Source: Mixta hanseatica (lineage in GTDB: Bacteria > Pseudomonadota > Gammaproteobacteria > Enterobacterales > Enterobacteriaceae). Taken from it: a stretch of 64,000 nt of DNA. How positions within the stretch are numbered: position 1 is the stretch's first letter; every line of letters begins with the position of its first letter. Shown piece by piece: positions 49,487 through 60,711 of this stretch. The notes under the pieces were generated by a model, which saw nothing but the letters and a program-made list of their open reading frames with translations, ran no database searches and was not told the origin of the DNA. The stretch is from positions 2,418,001-2,482,000 of the forward strand of contig NZ_CP082904.1 of the NCBI RefSeq assembly GCF_023517775.1, in the 5' to 3' direction. The translations under genes and the position numbers were made by a program.

Positions 49487-49950
49487 CAGCGATGGTAGTG
49501 CGGCATTAAGATTGCCTGAAGTGGCTTGTAGTCTGGCCTGAGCGTGGGTATGGCGTCAAGCCTTTGTGTCATCTTTTATGGCAATTTTGTGGCACCTTAG
49601 TTATCAAGAATTGCTTACCGAAGAGCCTACGGGGGTAGATTGCTTCTACAATTCATATATTAACCCCTCAAAAATTTTTGTTGTTTTTTCATCAAGAACA
49701 ATTTAATTTCCATCATCCATACGGTCTAATACGCTTTCAATAAAGCATAAATTTCAGCATTTAAAATTTTTAAACCTAATATTTAAGGAGACTTGTAGAT
49801 AAATTCAGCATTGCCAGCAAAGAACTATCAATATGTATAACACGCATCGATATCAAAAGTATTTAAAATGTATCCCTCCCCCCAACTAGCACTGAATAAT
49901 TGAGGTTTGGGAATAAGCGAGTAATTAAAATCAACATCAGAGACAAGGTA
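49487..49950. other. Left end of the island, non-coding
   Basis: About 460 bases, becoming strongly AT-rich after 49660. No supported gene. It would contain any left-end recombination sites and the 3' flank of the McrC-like gene. Confidence 0.45.
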
Positions 49951-51786
49951 TTAAGATGTTGAATCAATACCAAACATCCCTGTAACCACTTTCTTTATGC
50001 CAAGTAAATGCTCATTTAACAATGTAACATCAACTGTATTAAGAGCAATCGCTGTCGACTGGGGAAACACAGGGTGTTGACCCGTTAAACAATGACGAGG
50101 GGCAACTCTTCTTAACAACGTGCCTGATTTCGTATGAGCAAACAAGATAATAAGCATGTCAATTGATGATATTTTCAGCTTACCATTATCACCAACCGAA
50201 TGAATATTCATCAGATATTTATTGGTAAGGGCATCCATATCATACTCTTTGATAGTACTTAAATCCTTAAATTTGGCATCTAATATTGCAGTGAAAGTAA
50301 AACCTTTATCTTTTGATGTAACTTTCATAACAAAATCTGGGCAAAAGTGATGTTTCCCATACAGAGCAGAACCATTAGTGTTGCTCGTATCAATCAAATC
50401 ACCGGGTTTACTATCGGCACTATATGGATATATTTTAGCCTCATAAAGCAAATCGATAAGAAAAGCAGAACTTGAAAAAACAAAATGATTATTTATAACT
50501 CCTTCAGGGCGCTCAGCGTCGATACCCCCAAAAGGATTTGACTCTGCATGAGATCTAAAATTCTGAACAGTCAGCGAGGCCTGAAAGACATTTTCTATTT
50601 CTCTGTGAAGCAATATTAGAGTAGTTAACTCATATATAATTGAAAGATTTTTCAGTCCCAAGAGCAATTTGTTATCAGAAAAATCTGGAGCATGCGTCCT
50701 ATAGCACTTTTCTATTTTAGAAAATGCTTCTTTATAGTGGGAATGTTTCACAACATATGATGTCATTCGAGGTACTGCGGAAACTTTAATTTTAGATGGC
50801 ATAACCTTTAAATAAACACGTCTTAATTCACTTGCTTTAATAATTAAAGCATCAATTTCTTTTATTTTAACTTCTAGTACCATCCTTGAAAACTTTGCCA
50901 TTGTATGATCGAACCTTACATAATCACTATGCGAGGGACTCTCATGAAATTCAGCACGTGTACTGTATTCACTTTTTAAGGAATGTAGAAAATTCACCAC
51001 ATTAACTAAGAATGTGTTAATAACTCTATTCTCGTAAACGTCATAATCTTCAAATGATATTTCTTTTGGTAATTGTTCGTAGTGAAAGCCTCGATTATTA
51101 AAATAAATATTCACGCTATCTTGATTTGCAGGCGACAACCGGTCAAGGTTGGTCAGAGCCCAATAGACTGAATCGGGGCCAGTGGGAGCTCCGTTTTCTG
51201 ACAAAACCAGATCAGTCTGAATGTGTGATTTTCTTTCCCGTAAAAAAAGATGTACAGCACTACTCAGATAATCGAAGGCTTGATTGATTGCATCAATTTT
51301 ATTGAACTTATGCTCATCATCACCTAATAAATCAGCTCCTTTCTTACTGCGCGAAAAACATATAGCAAGGGCATCATCAAGGTTTTCTGTTAAAAAAGAA
51401 AGCATTTCGTTTGCTATTATTGCATTTTCTTTACGTGCTAATATATCAAAAGTGGTTGATATAGGGTCTGAGAATGTATTGTCAAAGTACAATGTAACTT
51501 CACTTTCTCCAAAAAAGTTATAAAAATATCTAGCCCCATGTGAGCTTATTAACTCTTTCGATGAGAAAATATAAAAATCTTGTTTTGTACTCTCCTGTAA
51601 AGTCATAAGTAAGGGAATATCACCGACCACAACGGTCGGCGCTCCCTGTAAGGAGAAATCGTCAGTGTCCATACAAACTTCAAATACAAGTTTATCGGTC
51701 TCTTTCACCTGTATCTTTTCTCCGTGCGCTAGATATACACTTGCAGTTTCATCAAGAGAATTAATATAGACCTTCCACTTAATCAT
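49951..51786 (-). CDS. McrC-like nuclease (DUF2357 plus PD-(D/E)xK)
   Basis: 611 residues, AT-rich codons unlike the backbone. The N-terminal and middle parts fit the DUF2357 type (EDYDVYENRVINTFLVNVVN near residues 240-260). The C-terminal nuclease motif is visible: Asp in HFCPDFVMKV (about 480) and ILDAKFKD (about 500), i.e. D...D-x-K. It is the expected effector partner of the upstream AAA+ protein; the genes overlap by four bases. Type IV restriction-like systems use such pairs against invading nucleic acid. The substrate here is unknown. Confidence 0.75.
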   Translation of the reverse strand: MIKWKVYINSLDETASVYLAHGEKIQVKETDKLVFEVCMDTDDFSLQGAPTVVVGDIPLLMTLQESTKQDFYIFSSKELISSHGARYFYNFFGESEVTLYFDNTFSDPISTTFDILARKENAIIANEMLSFLTENLDDALAICFSRSKKGADLLGDDEHKFNKIDAINQAFDYLSSAVHLFLRERKSHIQTDLVLSENGAPTGPDSVYWALTNLDRLSPANQDSVNIYFNNRGFHYEQLPKEISFEDYDVYENRVINTFLVNVVNFLHSLKSEYSTRAEFHESPSHSDYVRFDHTMAKFSRMVLEVKIKEIDALIIKASELRRVYLKVMPSKIKVSAVPRMTSYVVKHSHYKEAFSKIEKCYRTHAPDFSDNKLLLGLKNLSIIYELTTLILLHREIENVFQASLTVQNFRSHAESNPFGGIDAERPEGVINNHFVFSSSAFLIDLLYEAKIYPYSADSKPGDLIDTSNTNGSALYGKHHFCPDFVMKVTSKDKGFTFTAILDAKFKDLSTIKEYDMDALTNKYLMNIHSVGDNGKLKISSIDMLIILFAHTKSGTLLRRVAPRHCLTGQHPVFPQSTAIALNTVDVTLLNEHLLGIKKVVTGMFGIDSTS

Positions 51787-54299
51787 AAATTATGCCCATA
51801 GCTAAACATATTTTGATTGCCATGGCTTAAAATTCTTCGCAACATTCTATGACATTTTTCCATTTCATCAGGTAGGTTGAGCATTAATGCTTCTAGCCTT
51901 TTCCCAAACCCCTGTCCATAACCATTAAGTAAAGGAATAACATGTTGACATATTGCATAATCTAATCCGAGATATTTGCTCTCCATAGACATCAGAGGCC
52001 CAGCAACATTATAATAAGACCTAATCGCTTTGATTTTCCTGTAAGAAATTATTATTGGATTTCCATATTCAAGACGATCGTCTCTTAAAGTCATAACAAC
52101 TGACTGCAATATCTTCTCAATATCCGCAGGAACTTCTAAACTATTAGCCTTAAATATTTCAATGAATTTCTTCCCACTTATTGCTTCAGGATTAACATCT
52201 AATATATTTTCAGAGCCAACCACACTGATCTCATAGTTTGGTTCAAAATCATCAAAATTTATAATTGCTGCTCTATCAAGCAATCTTGGCGTTAACGATT
52301 GGACTGATTCATCTTGATTTATCGTACCTAAAAAACGCAAGTAATCCGGTATATTTAGATATGCCTTGTCCGGATTTCCCGTGGTAAGAACTCTTTTTGA
52401 CTCAGGATCAGCCATTTCTAAAAATGGACTAAAATAATGTTCTGGTTGAGATAAATTAAACTCGTCCAGTAAGATGATTGAAGCAGCTACCTCTTTGTTT
52501 TCATCAATTTCAGAGCTTAGTTGTTCGATCAACTCATATAACCCTGTTGAAGCCGGAGAAAATGATTGTGACAATGCGTTATAAAAACCCAAAATGTCTC
52601 TTGATGATGTCCAACCACGTGCAACGGGAATATTCAAGAATCGATTGCCTAATCCTAGACAGTTTCCTAACATTTTTGCGAGTGATGTTTTTCCGGTCCC
52701 AGGTAACCCACTAAACAAAGTAAATTGGCATTGAGAAATCGTTGTTAATATATTAGCAGCAGTAGCATAATCAGTTTTTCTACCTTGCTTATTTAAAGAA
52801 TCTAAAACTGTATCAATTAAATCCTCTCGAATATCTTCAATGTCATTTGAAATGTAATGTACTTTCACAGGCACATTATAATCGAGCTGCTGTACAGCAT
52901 TACGCGGCCTTAATCCACACAAAGCATCAACATCAGGTTTAAGTTTAACTAAACGACTGGTTAATATTTCATTATTTTCCTTGAGTTTAGCCCTAACCTC
53001 ATCAACCTGCTCTTCCATTTGTTTCTTTTTATCGCGGGCACGGTCTCGATCATCTTCTAAGATTTGAATCTCTTTATGGAGTTTGTCATACTCTTTGAGC
53101 TTGCTATATTTTTCTTCTATACTTTTCACTTCACTAATTAAATTATCTAGTTTGCTTTTTTCACTCGCTATTTGATTTTCAATGATCTTTCTGTTTTCAT
53201 CGGATAATGATGATAAAGCACCTACATTGTTAACTTCAAAATCATTTCTTTCTCTTGTTTTTTTACGAATTTCAGACTCTAGTGCTTCTTTCTTTTCTTT
53301 TAATTCATCAAATGCATTTTTTTGCTTTCTAGTTTCTTCCTCCATCTTTTTAGTGAAATTGGCTTTTTCTTCTTTAAAATAGTCATCTCTATTCTGTGAT
53401 ATATAATCTACTAATACTTGCTTTCCTTCCTTTGTGCCTAAAAACGTTTGAATCAATTCCGTTTTTGTAGAATCCCAAACTAAAGAATCTTCTAAGCATT
53501 GAAATAATCGATTAAACCGTTGAGGGAAAGTTCGGTACTCTGTTGCTGATGAGAAATGCTTTCTAATTTGAGCTATTGTGCCTTTTGTAAAAGATCTGAA
53601 ATCAGCGTTTAAGGCAATTTTATTTCCATATATTGATAATATTTGATCATCAGTAATAAAATCTATTTCTTCATCTATAATTTCTAGCACTTTCTTTATA
53701 TTTGCTAAAAAAATAGGTTTTCTTTTATCATTAGATAAATAAGCTATGCATTTTTGTATTCCAACTTTACCGATATGATACTGTGGTATCTTGCTTATGG
53801 GTGTATTAATCGACTTAAGCGATAGAATGTAGCTATCCGTTTTATCGTCAAACTTACTCGTATAATCAAATGGACCATAGATAAAGCTGTCATCTTTAAT
53901 GAGTAATGTTTTAGTTAAAGGAATATCATCTACGACTATTGATGGCTCGTTTGGAGTAGGTAAGCTGACATCATAAATTTGAGAAACCTGTAAGCCTTTA
54001 ATCTCTTCACAGGAACTTGCTCGGGTGACATATCTACAGTTACCATCTTTCTGTTCGAAATTAGTTGGTATACAAACGGATTCAAATAAATTATTTTTAA
54101 ATCTTTCTTTTATATCAGAATATCCACTTGTAACGAAAACCTGCTCAGTGTCGCAAAAAAACTCCATTTGATTTATAGGTAAAATATCTCCATTCTCAAA
54201 TACCTCAAAATAAACTCTTAATTTTCCAATTTGCTCATCCCTCTCTGAGCTATACCCTTTTTCGATAGTGCATAGTACTTTTCTTTCTTGCTGTGTCAT
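51783..54299 (-). CDS. McrB-like AAA+ protein with a coiled coil
   Basis: 838 residues. Residues about 1-300 form an unrecognised N-terminal region, about 305-450 a long charged coiled coil (KKTRERNDFEVNN, KLHKEIQILEDDRDRARDKK), then the AAA+ domain: Walker A GLPGTGKTS near 530, Walker B IILLDEFNLSQPE near 606, sensor/arginine region GTINQDESVQSLTPRLLDRA. Classical McrB GTPases have MNxxDR; here the stretch is TINQDES, so GTP specificity is doubtful. It resembles coiled-coil McrBC variants. Start ATG at 54299. Confidence 0.75.
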   Translation of the reverse strand: MTQQERKVLCTIEKGYSSERDEQIGKLRVYFEVFENGDILPINQMEFFCDTEQVFVTSGYSDIKERFKNNLFESVCIPTNFEQKDGNCRYVTRASSCEEIKGLQVSQIYDVSLPTPNEPSIVVDDIPLTKTLLIKDDSFIYGPFDYTSKFDDKTDSYILSLKSINTPISKIPQYHIGKVGIQKCIAYLSNDKRKPIFLANIKKVLEIIDEEIDFITDDQILSIYGNKIALNADFRSFTKGTIAQIRKHFSSATEYRTFPQRFNRLFQCLEDSLVWDSTKTELIQTFLGTKEGKQVLVDYISQNRDDYFKEEKANFTKKMEEETRKQKNAFDELKEKKEALESEIRKKTRERNDFEVNNVGALSSLSDENRKIIENQIASEKSKLDNLISEVKSIEEKYSKLKEYDKLHKEIQILEDDRDRARDKKKQMEEQVDEVRAKLKENNEILTSRLVKLKPDVDALCGLRPRNAVQQLDYNVPVKVHYISNDIEDIREDLIDTVLDSLNKQGRKTDYATAANILTTISQCQFTLFSGLPGTGKTSLAKMLGNCLGLGNRFLNIPVARGWTSSRDILGFYNALSQSFSPASTGLYELIEQLSSEIDENKEVAASIILLDEFNLSQPEHYFSPFLEMADPESKRVLTTGNPDKAYLNIPDYLRFLGTINQDESVQSLTPRLLDRAAIINFDDFEPNYEISVVGSENILDVNPEAISGKKFIEIFKANSLEVPADIEKILQSVVMTLRDDRLEYGNPIIISYRKIKAIRSYYNVAGPLMSMESKYLGLDYAICQHVIPLLNGYGQGFGKRLEALMLNLPDEMEKCHRMLRRILSHGNQNMFSYGHNL

Positions 54300-54915
54300 C
54301 TCATGAATTCCGTTTAATAATCAATAGTTTAGGGGATTTGCCTGTAATTTATACATTACACTCAACAAATTTTCTAATGTTAGATCAAGCCATAAACATC
54401 CTTCCATTTCAAGTCTGCAAATCAAAGTAAGTAAAGTTTTTTATTAGCAGAATGTGCACTTTTTGATAAAGATATAAGGACATTTTTAAGCAGCTTCACA
54501 CAAAAAAAAGCAGAACACCCATGAGCCTTTTTTTTTAATTATCCAAATCAAAAACTTACGGTTAACGCATAGAGTATTCTCTTTCCCAAGCAGAGGTTTA
54601 TCCTATGCTTCTACCCAGTAATAACAACCTAATAAACTGCTTGTAGCAACGTCCCGGGAAAGCAAATGCTGTTCCCCCCTTAAAGGTTGCAGCATGCCAA
54701 GAAGGCTTAATCAATAAAGCTGATAAACCATTGTGGCTAATGAGTTTTGCCAGAGGGGAAGTTAACTCAATAACCGAACTGACTGTAGTTGTAATTTTAT
54801 TTGAAATAATGGAGAACTTATCGGTTTTCTGCGGGCGGAATAGCTGTTTTATATATAGTACGAAGGCCGGTAGAGGTCTCCCCGCATCAGTCAGTGTTCA
54901 AAATATGGGTATTAA
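54300..54915. other. AT-rich spacer upstream of the McrBC-like genes
   Basis: About 615 bases, AT-rich, without a convincing gene. It should contain the promoter of the McrB-like gene on the minus strand. A run AAAAAAAAGCAGAACACCC followed shortly by a T tract (54501-54539) may be a terminator-like or slippery segment. Confidence 0.45.
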
Positions 54916-55155
54916 TTAGTGTTTGGAGTTGCCGGTGTGAGCTAGCAGATTAGCTTCTTGGCGCTTAATGCCACGCTCAGCGCATATCAGACACAGCTCA
55001 GCCTTTGAGTAGTAACGCTCACGTTCTTCTTTAGGCGGCAGCTTGAGCAACTCCAGCAGGACCCTTGTACGGTATTGCAAGAAGCCTAACGCCTTGCGGC
55101 CTTGAGGGGTCCGAGGGTCCAGTAAGACTGGTGTCTCTGCAATCTGCATAGCCAT
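54916..55155 (-). CDS. Small protein coupled to the antirepressor-like gene
   Basis: 79 residues (MAMQIAETPVLLDPRTPQGR...). Its start codon overlaps the end of the upstream gene, which implies translational coupling. It is charged with two Cys (AELCLICAERGIKRQEANLL) and a His/Lys tail. No family recognised; probably an island-specific accessory of the BRO-N protein. Confidence 0.6.
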   Translation of the reverse strand: MAMQIAETPVLLDPRTPQGRKALGFLQYRTRVLLELLKLPPKEERERYYSKAELCLICAERGIKRQEANLLAHTGNSKH

Positions 55156-55826
55156 CAGCGGTGACCACGCTTGGACGCAAGCAGTGCCCGTAAGATGTCT
55201 TCAGGGGCGCTCTTGGTGGCTACCAGATTGCCTACGCTTACTCGCTTCTTGGCGTGTTCGAGGAGTCCCTCTTGATGTAACGCTTGGACCGCACTGGTCA
55301 GCGTAGCCGATTGTTCATCACCAGCCATCACCGAGGACATGCAGGAGGTCAACAGGACCTTGTGTAGACGCTCCTCATCAGCCTTTGAGCGCTTCTCAGA
55401 GAGCAGCAGAGCCAGCTTAAGCGGAGCCAGTCGGGCCAGCGCCTCAGCAGATTGAGCCAGTAAGCGTTGCTCCTCGGTACTCAGGGTCTCCTGACCGTTG
55501 ATGTAGCCACCGTGCTTACGCAGACTCGGTAGGACCTGCTCAACGACCCAATCCTCAAAGGCTTCAGCGGCAGGCAACTTTGAGCGCATGATAAGCCGGT
55601 AAACATCCGACTCAGGGATAGCCTGTACGTGTCGGACCTGACCCCCTGTTTTGAGGGGATAGGTATTAACTTTCCGGCAGTGATTCGCTACAGCTTGGTC
55701 CGGTCGGGCATAACCAAGGGCCTCAGCGACATCCTTAGCGATGAACAGAACGTCATCACCTTGCTGGACGGTGCGCACAGAAGCATTGGTCTGATTGAAG
55801 ATGTGAGTAGCAATTGAAGTATTCAT
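55155..55826 (-). CDS. BRO-N domain antirepressor-like phage protein
   Basis: 223 residues. The N-terminal BRO-N domain (about 1-110) shows VRTVQQGDDVLFIAKDVAEA, LGYARPDQAVANHC, ESDVYRLIMRSKLPAAEAFE and WVVEQVLPSLRKHGGYING, which is diagnostic. The C-terminal half is an island-type helical region. Such proteins act as phage antirepressors or DNA-binding regulators. It lies 372 bases downstream of the first T7-type promoter, in the direction of its transcription. Its GC content is nearer the backbone than the McrBC genes. Confidence 0.85.
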   Translation of the reverse strand: MNTSIATHIFNQTNASVRTVQQGDDVLFIAKDVAEALGYARPDQAVANHCRKVNTYPLKTGGQVRHVQAIPESDVYRLIMRSKLPAAEAFEDWVVEQVLPSLRKHGGYINGQETLSTEEQRLLAQSAEALARLAPLKLALLLSEKRSKADEERLHKVLLTSCMSSVMAGDEQSATLTSAVQALHQEGLLEHAKKRVSVGNLVATKSAPEDILRALLASKRGHR

Positions 55827-56192
55827 GGTTTAGATATTCCTTATGGCTGCGCCCTCATGTCACACCTGCACGCCAGCCATCCAGACCCCCAAACCAAGGG
55901 CACTGACGGCAGCATGAAGGCGCATACATAAAGACTGGATTAATGTTGATTAGCCGTGTGAAGGCTGTTGGTGGTTGCCGATGAGGTCATATAAGAGGCC
56001 GCCCAACGAAGGTTGAAGGGACCAGCGCGGGCAGCTCTTAGCTTTTAAGGAGAACAATCAAGACAACGTTAGTGAACTAACAACTTTAAAGAGAAAACGG
56101 AAGATGGAAGACACGCAGAGCAACACTCACGGGTCCACATTGTGCCAACTGGCAGAACGCAGGCTAACCGCTAATGTTTTTTCTTTTGTCCT

Positions 56193-56215
56193 TCTCCCTA
56201 TAGTGAGTCGTATTA
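56193..56215 (-). promoter_or_regulatory. T7 RNA polymerase promoter (consensus), site 1
   Basis: On the minus strand the site reads TAATACGACTCACTATA directly followed by GGGAGA, an exact match to all 23 bases of the T7 class III consensus. The predicted first base is at 56198, with transcription leftward into the BRO-N gene. Host RNA polymerase does not use this sequence. Confidence 0.9.
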
Positions 56216-56924
56216 AAAACTTCTTGACGGCTCACTGAGTCTTATGGCATTCGGCTTCTCGATAGCGAACAACGGGGACATCTTTAGGATAAACATGAAG
56301 GGAAGAACGGAAGGAGACCGGCTGGAGGTCAGCTCATCGAGTTTACCTGCTGGTCAGCCTGAAGGCTTGTACCTGAAGACCAGCTGAGGAGACCCCTTAG
56401 CATCTAAGGAGAATCCTCAAGGATTATCTTCAGGTTTACTCATTGAGGAGGATGGTAATTATATTCAGACCATCCATCTTATTGGGTCTGCCTTGAGCGG
56501 TAGCGCTGAGGTCTACCTTGTTCCAAGGGGCTTCTCACCGGTCACCTCAAGGTATTCAAACCTTCAAGATGCTCAGAGAGTAACCACTTTGAGTTTCCAT
56601 GCCCTGTGTTATATACGGTTATAGTGTCGTAATCACTGTGCTAATCGCTCACCCAGTTCTGTAATCCACGAAAGAAGCACGGTCGGTGCGTGTGGTGTCT
56701 ACTGTTACCCGCCCTGAGAGGTGCGGTGAGTTACGTGGATGGATGTTCATATGCAGCTACCGTCTGTGCTAGCTCGACGCTTGTTAAGGGAGGTTTCCAA
56801 TCGCCCCTTGGTGGTCTCGGTAAGTGATGAACGTTATGGTTGGCCCAGCTTGCTCGCTGCTGAAGTTGAAGGTTAATGTTGAAGTTAATATCAGCGGGTA
56901 ACCTTAATTATTTATTTTAGGTGG

Positions 56925-56947
56925 TCTCCCTATAGTGAGTCGTATTA
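56925..56947 (-). promoter_or_regulatory. T7 RNA polymerase promoter (consensus), site 2
   Basis: A second exact 23-base match (TAATACGACTCACTATA then GGGAGA), predicted start at 56930, leftward. The initial transcript GGGAGACCAC matches the start of the T7 phi10 transcript for ten bases, then runs into an AT-rich stretch. Confidence 0.9.
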
Positions 56948-57383
56948 GATTTAACTTGACGTCCCGCTGAGAATACCCGTCGATTTAACGGGTAGTTGGG
57001 CTTGTGTAGTGTAATTCACTGCATAGCTACCCTATCAATTTGAGAGGCTAACGCTGAGTTGCCCGCTGAGGGTCTCTAATTTTATTAGGGACGGGTCTGA
57101 ATTGAGCATACGGTACGTGAGCGACTCACTCATCAACCACTGGTCGCGCCAGCGTGGATAGGTCGCCATAGTATCCAAATTGCATACCATAGACCGCTGG
57201 CTCCGCAGCCATCAGCCACGAGCGTCTGAGCGCAGGCGGCGGCCTAACGGGTCAAAGAGATACAAAGGGTTTTTAAAACCCCCTGACACTTCCTTGTAAC
57301 GAACACCGAGCGAGTCCTCTAATCGCAGACCTACCCTCTCAGATTGAGAGCCTTGCATCATTAAATCCATATAAATCAGGCCG

Positions 57384-57590
57384 TTAATCCCACCCTACCG
57401 AATCGCGTAACAAGTCAGACACCCTTTCAGGGTGCTTGTTGCGGATGTCCTTGATTTGAATACAATGTTCCGGGTAGTTGCGGGCTGCATCTGTTACCGT
57501 GTTTGAGTGTTGGACCCCGGACATTACCGTCACCTGCTTACCCACAAACAGCAGCTCATGCGCAGGATGCCCTATCTTTCGGAGTGGCAA
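57384..57590 (-). CDS. Hypothetical small island protein
   Basis: 68 residues (MPLRKIGHPAHELLFVGKQV...) with no signal or membrane helix and no recognised family. Sense coding is uncertain; the frame is short and lies between the T7-promoter region and the integrase. Spurious translation is a real alternative. Confidence 0.3.
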   Translation of the reverse strand: MPLRKIGHPAHELLFVGKQVTVMSGVQHSNTVTDAARNYPEHCIQIKDIRNKHPERVSDLLRDSVGWD

Positions 57591-58407
57591 TCATCAGTAA
57601 GTCACTGATAATTAAGCACTTACAGTCTTTGAAATAGCGCCTAACATTCTGAACTGCCTCAGTGTATTTCCCTTCGCATCCAATAACTTAACAGAGTGAG
57701 GTACAACTTCACTATATCTCACTCCAGAGCCTTTCTTCGCGGTACTGGCGATGCTTTGTGACGGGTATTTTAGACCCGCGCATGTTGAAGGCCAGCCGGT
57801 TCAGGCAGAGCCTGCTTCAAGGCTTCAGCCATTAAGTTCACACTCTTGGTCTTCCCGTAAAGATTAAACGTAATCGACTGATTAGTATGGCCTAAGACAT
57901 CCTGAGCGGTACTCTCAGCGACCCCAGCGTGTTTCAGCAAGGTAGCCATCGTGTGTCGTAAAGAATGAAGCACAAGGTCACCTGAGCGGTTCTCTATGGC
58001 CTTCGGCAGAATGACCTCATTGAACCATTTGGATGCAACATCGCGGGACATCCTGAAGACCGATGAGTTTTCTTCATCAGGGAGCGAAGCGACATACTCA
58101 CGGAATTCTTCAGAGCGGAACCCAAAGGCTCCATCAATCAGAGGGACCACGCGGGCACTCGCTTTGTTCTTCAGGGCCTTCCCGTTGTTAGCGTTGATGT
58201 CGATACATAGCAGGCCATTATCACCATCCTCATAAATATCAGCCTTGGTAAGCTGAGTGAGTTCCCCACAGCGAGCGCCTGTGATGACCGCCAGTAGACC
58301 AAAGAACCTCTTAGCCGCATTGGTTTCCTCATGGATGGTGGTAACCACCTTACTCAGTTCATCCTCTGAGAAGGCTCTGCGTGTACTTTCAGTGTTCTAT
58401 GTAGTGG

Positions 58408-59574
<1,167 letters not shown>

Positions 59575-60572
59575 ATTGAGGCACCTGTAATGTTCTGAGG
59601 TGAGCATATCACCTCTGTTCGGGTGGCCAAATTCAGTAAACCACTACACTTCAGCTTCAGGCCCTTCGTGTAATCATCCTGAATGTGACCATTACGGCAG
59701 GCCCAAGCGATAACCGTAGACAACCGTGTCAGCAATTTGTTGACCGTAGAAGGGGCAAGGTTGGCTGCTATCATGGCATCCCTTATCGCGCTAACCTCTG
59801 GTCGCGTATAGGCCCTGAAGTTTATCCCTGCGGCAAACCGACCGACTGCCTTATGGGTCGAGAGTAAGTCCTTCTGGTTTCGTTCAGTCTGATTTACTTT
59901 GTGTTCTTCTCTATAGGCTGATGATAATTCATCCCAATACAGAGGCTCACCACTAGCTCCGCTACCCTTTTGATGCTCTCTCGTGAATTCTGACGGGCTA
60001 CCACCCTGCTTTCCTTCCAGAATCGACACAGGAGCGTCACTATCAGCCCTGCTGACATCAATTGCTTTGCTACCATCAAGGATGTCCAACAGTGGACCAG
60101 CGTCGCCTCCATTGACCCGTTGCTGTGCCGCAGAGATTAACTTAATGGCTTCCCTGATATGCTTCTGCTGGTCAACAGATAATGCCTGAGTAGCCGCAAT
60201 CTCCCGTAAGTCAGCCTTAGCATCATGAAGGTGCGCTACTTCGACCCCATCCCAGTAATCGTTCGTGGCATCAGTAAGGAAACATTCAGCCATCCATTTA
60301 AGATGCTCTCGCAGCTCCTCAGAGGTGGCCTCAGGATTATCCAGCAAGAAGGCTTTAGCGGTGGCTGAGAGTTCATTTAAACGGGACATAGCAAGACTCC
60401 TGACTGTGGTCTTCAGACCGATACTGACGATAGGCGCGGTACTTCCTACTTTACGAAGGCGCATAGTGTAACGCCCGGATGCTTTGCGGCGAATCAAATT
60501 AGGTTTCGCTAAAGTAGCCAGTAAGGTGACTTTGGGCGCTTGTGTCAGTATTGTATCAATCAAGAGTGTCAT

Positions 60573-60711
60573 TAACGGCCCCCTTGAAGGCGGTTACAGA
60601 TAGGGACTGACACATAAGAATGAATAAATAAGCAGAACATCTTAGCAATAATGAACATTTGTGACCCTCAAAGTGAATACCTATGCTTCACTTCAGGTCC
60701 CCATACCACAC
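60573..60711 (+). promoter_or_regulatory. Island right end, now upstream of pykA
   Basis: 139 bases of island DNA before attR. Because the native pykA promoter lies at the left junction, this stretch must supply any local pykA promoter. AT-rich sequence AATGAATAAATAAGCAGAAC near 60620-60640 is compatible with a promoter, but no clear boxes are claimed. It also holds the integrase start region on the other strand. Confidence 0.5.

Larger units (their letters stand above)
55827..57383. other. 1.56-kb non-coding core with two T7-type promoters
   Basis: No convincing frame on either strand. On the minus strand it contains short words such as CCTTGAGG (two copies, about 56397-56560) and CCTAAAG (about 56284-56290), of the kind common in terminal repeats of T7-like phage genomes. 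Both T7-type promoters are preceded (upstream, minus strand) by similar sequence: CTCAG-N6-GTCAAG. It is therefore probably a control, origin or packaging region rather than junk. Confidence 0.6.

Noticed and set aside
54731..54919. 62-residue plus-strand frame in the island
   Set aside because: Weak ribosome site, no family features, opposite to all island genes.
56193..56947. T7 promoters as cloning-vector contamination
   Set aside because: No vector backbone, lac, resistance or polylinker sequence is visible nearby, and the sites lie in an island with its own attachment repeats and integrase. Read-level confirmation would still be useful.
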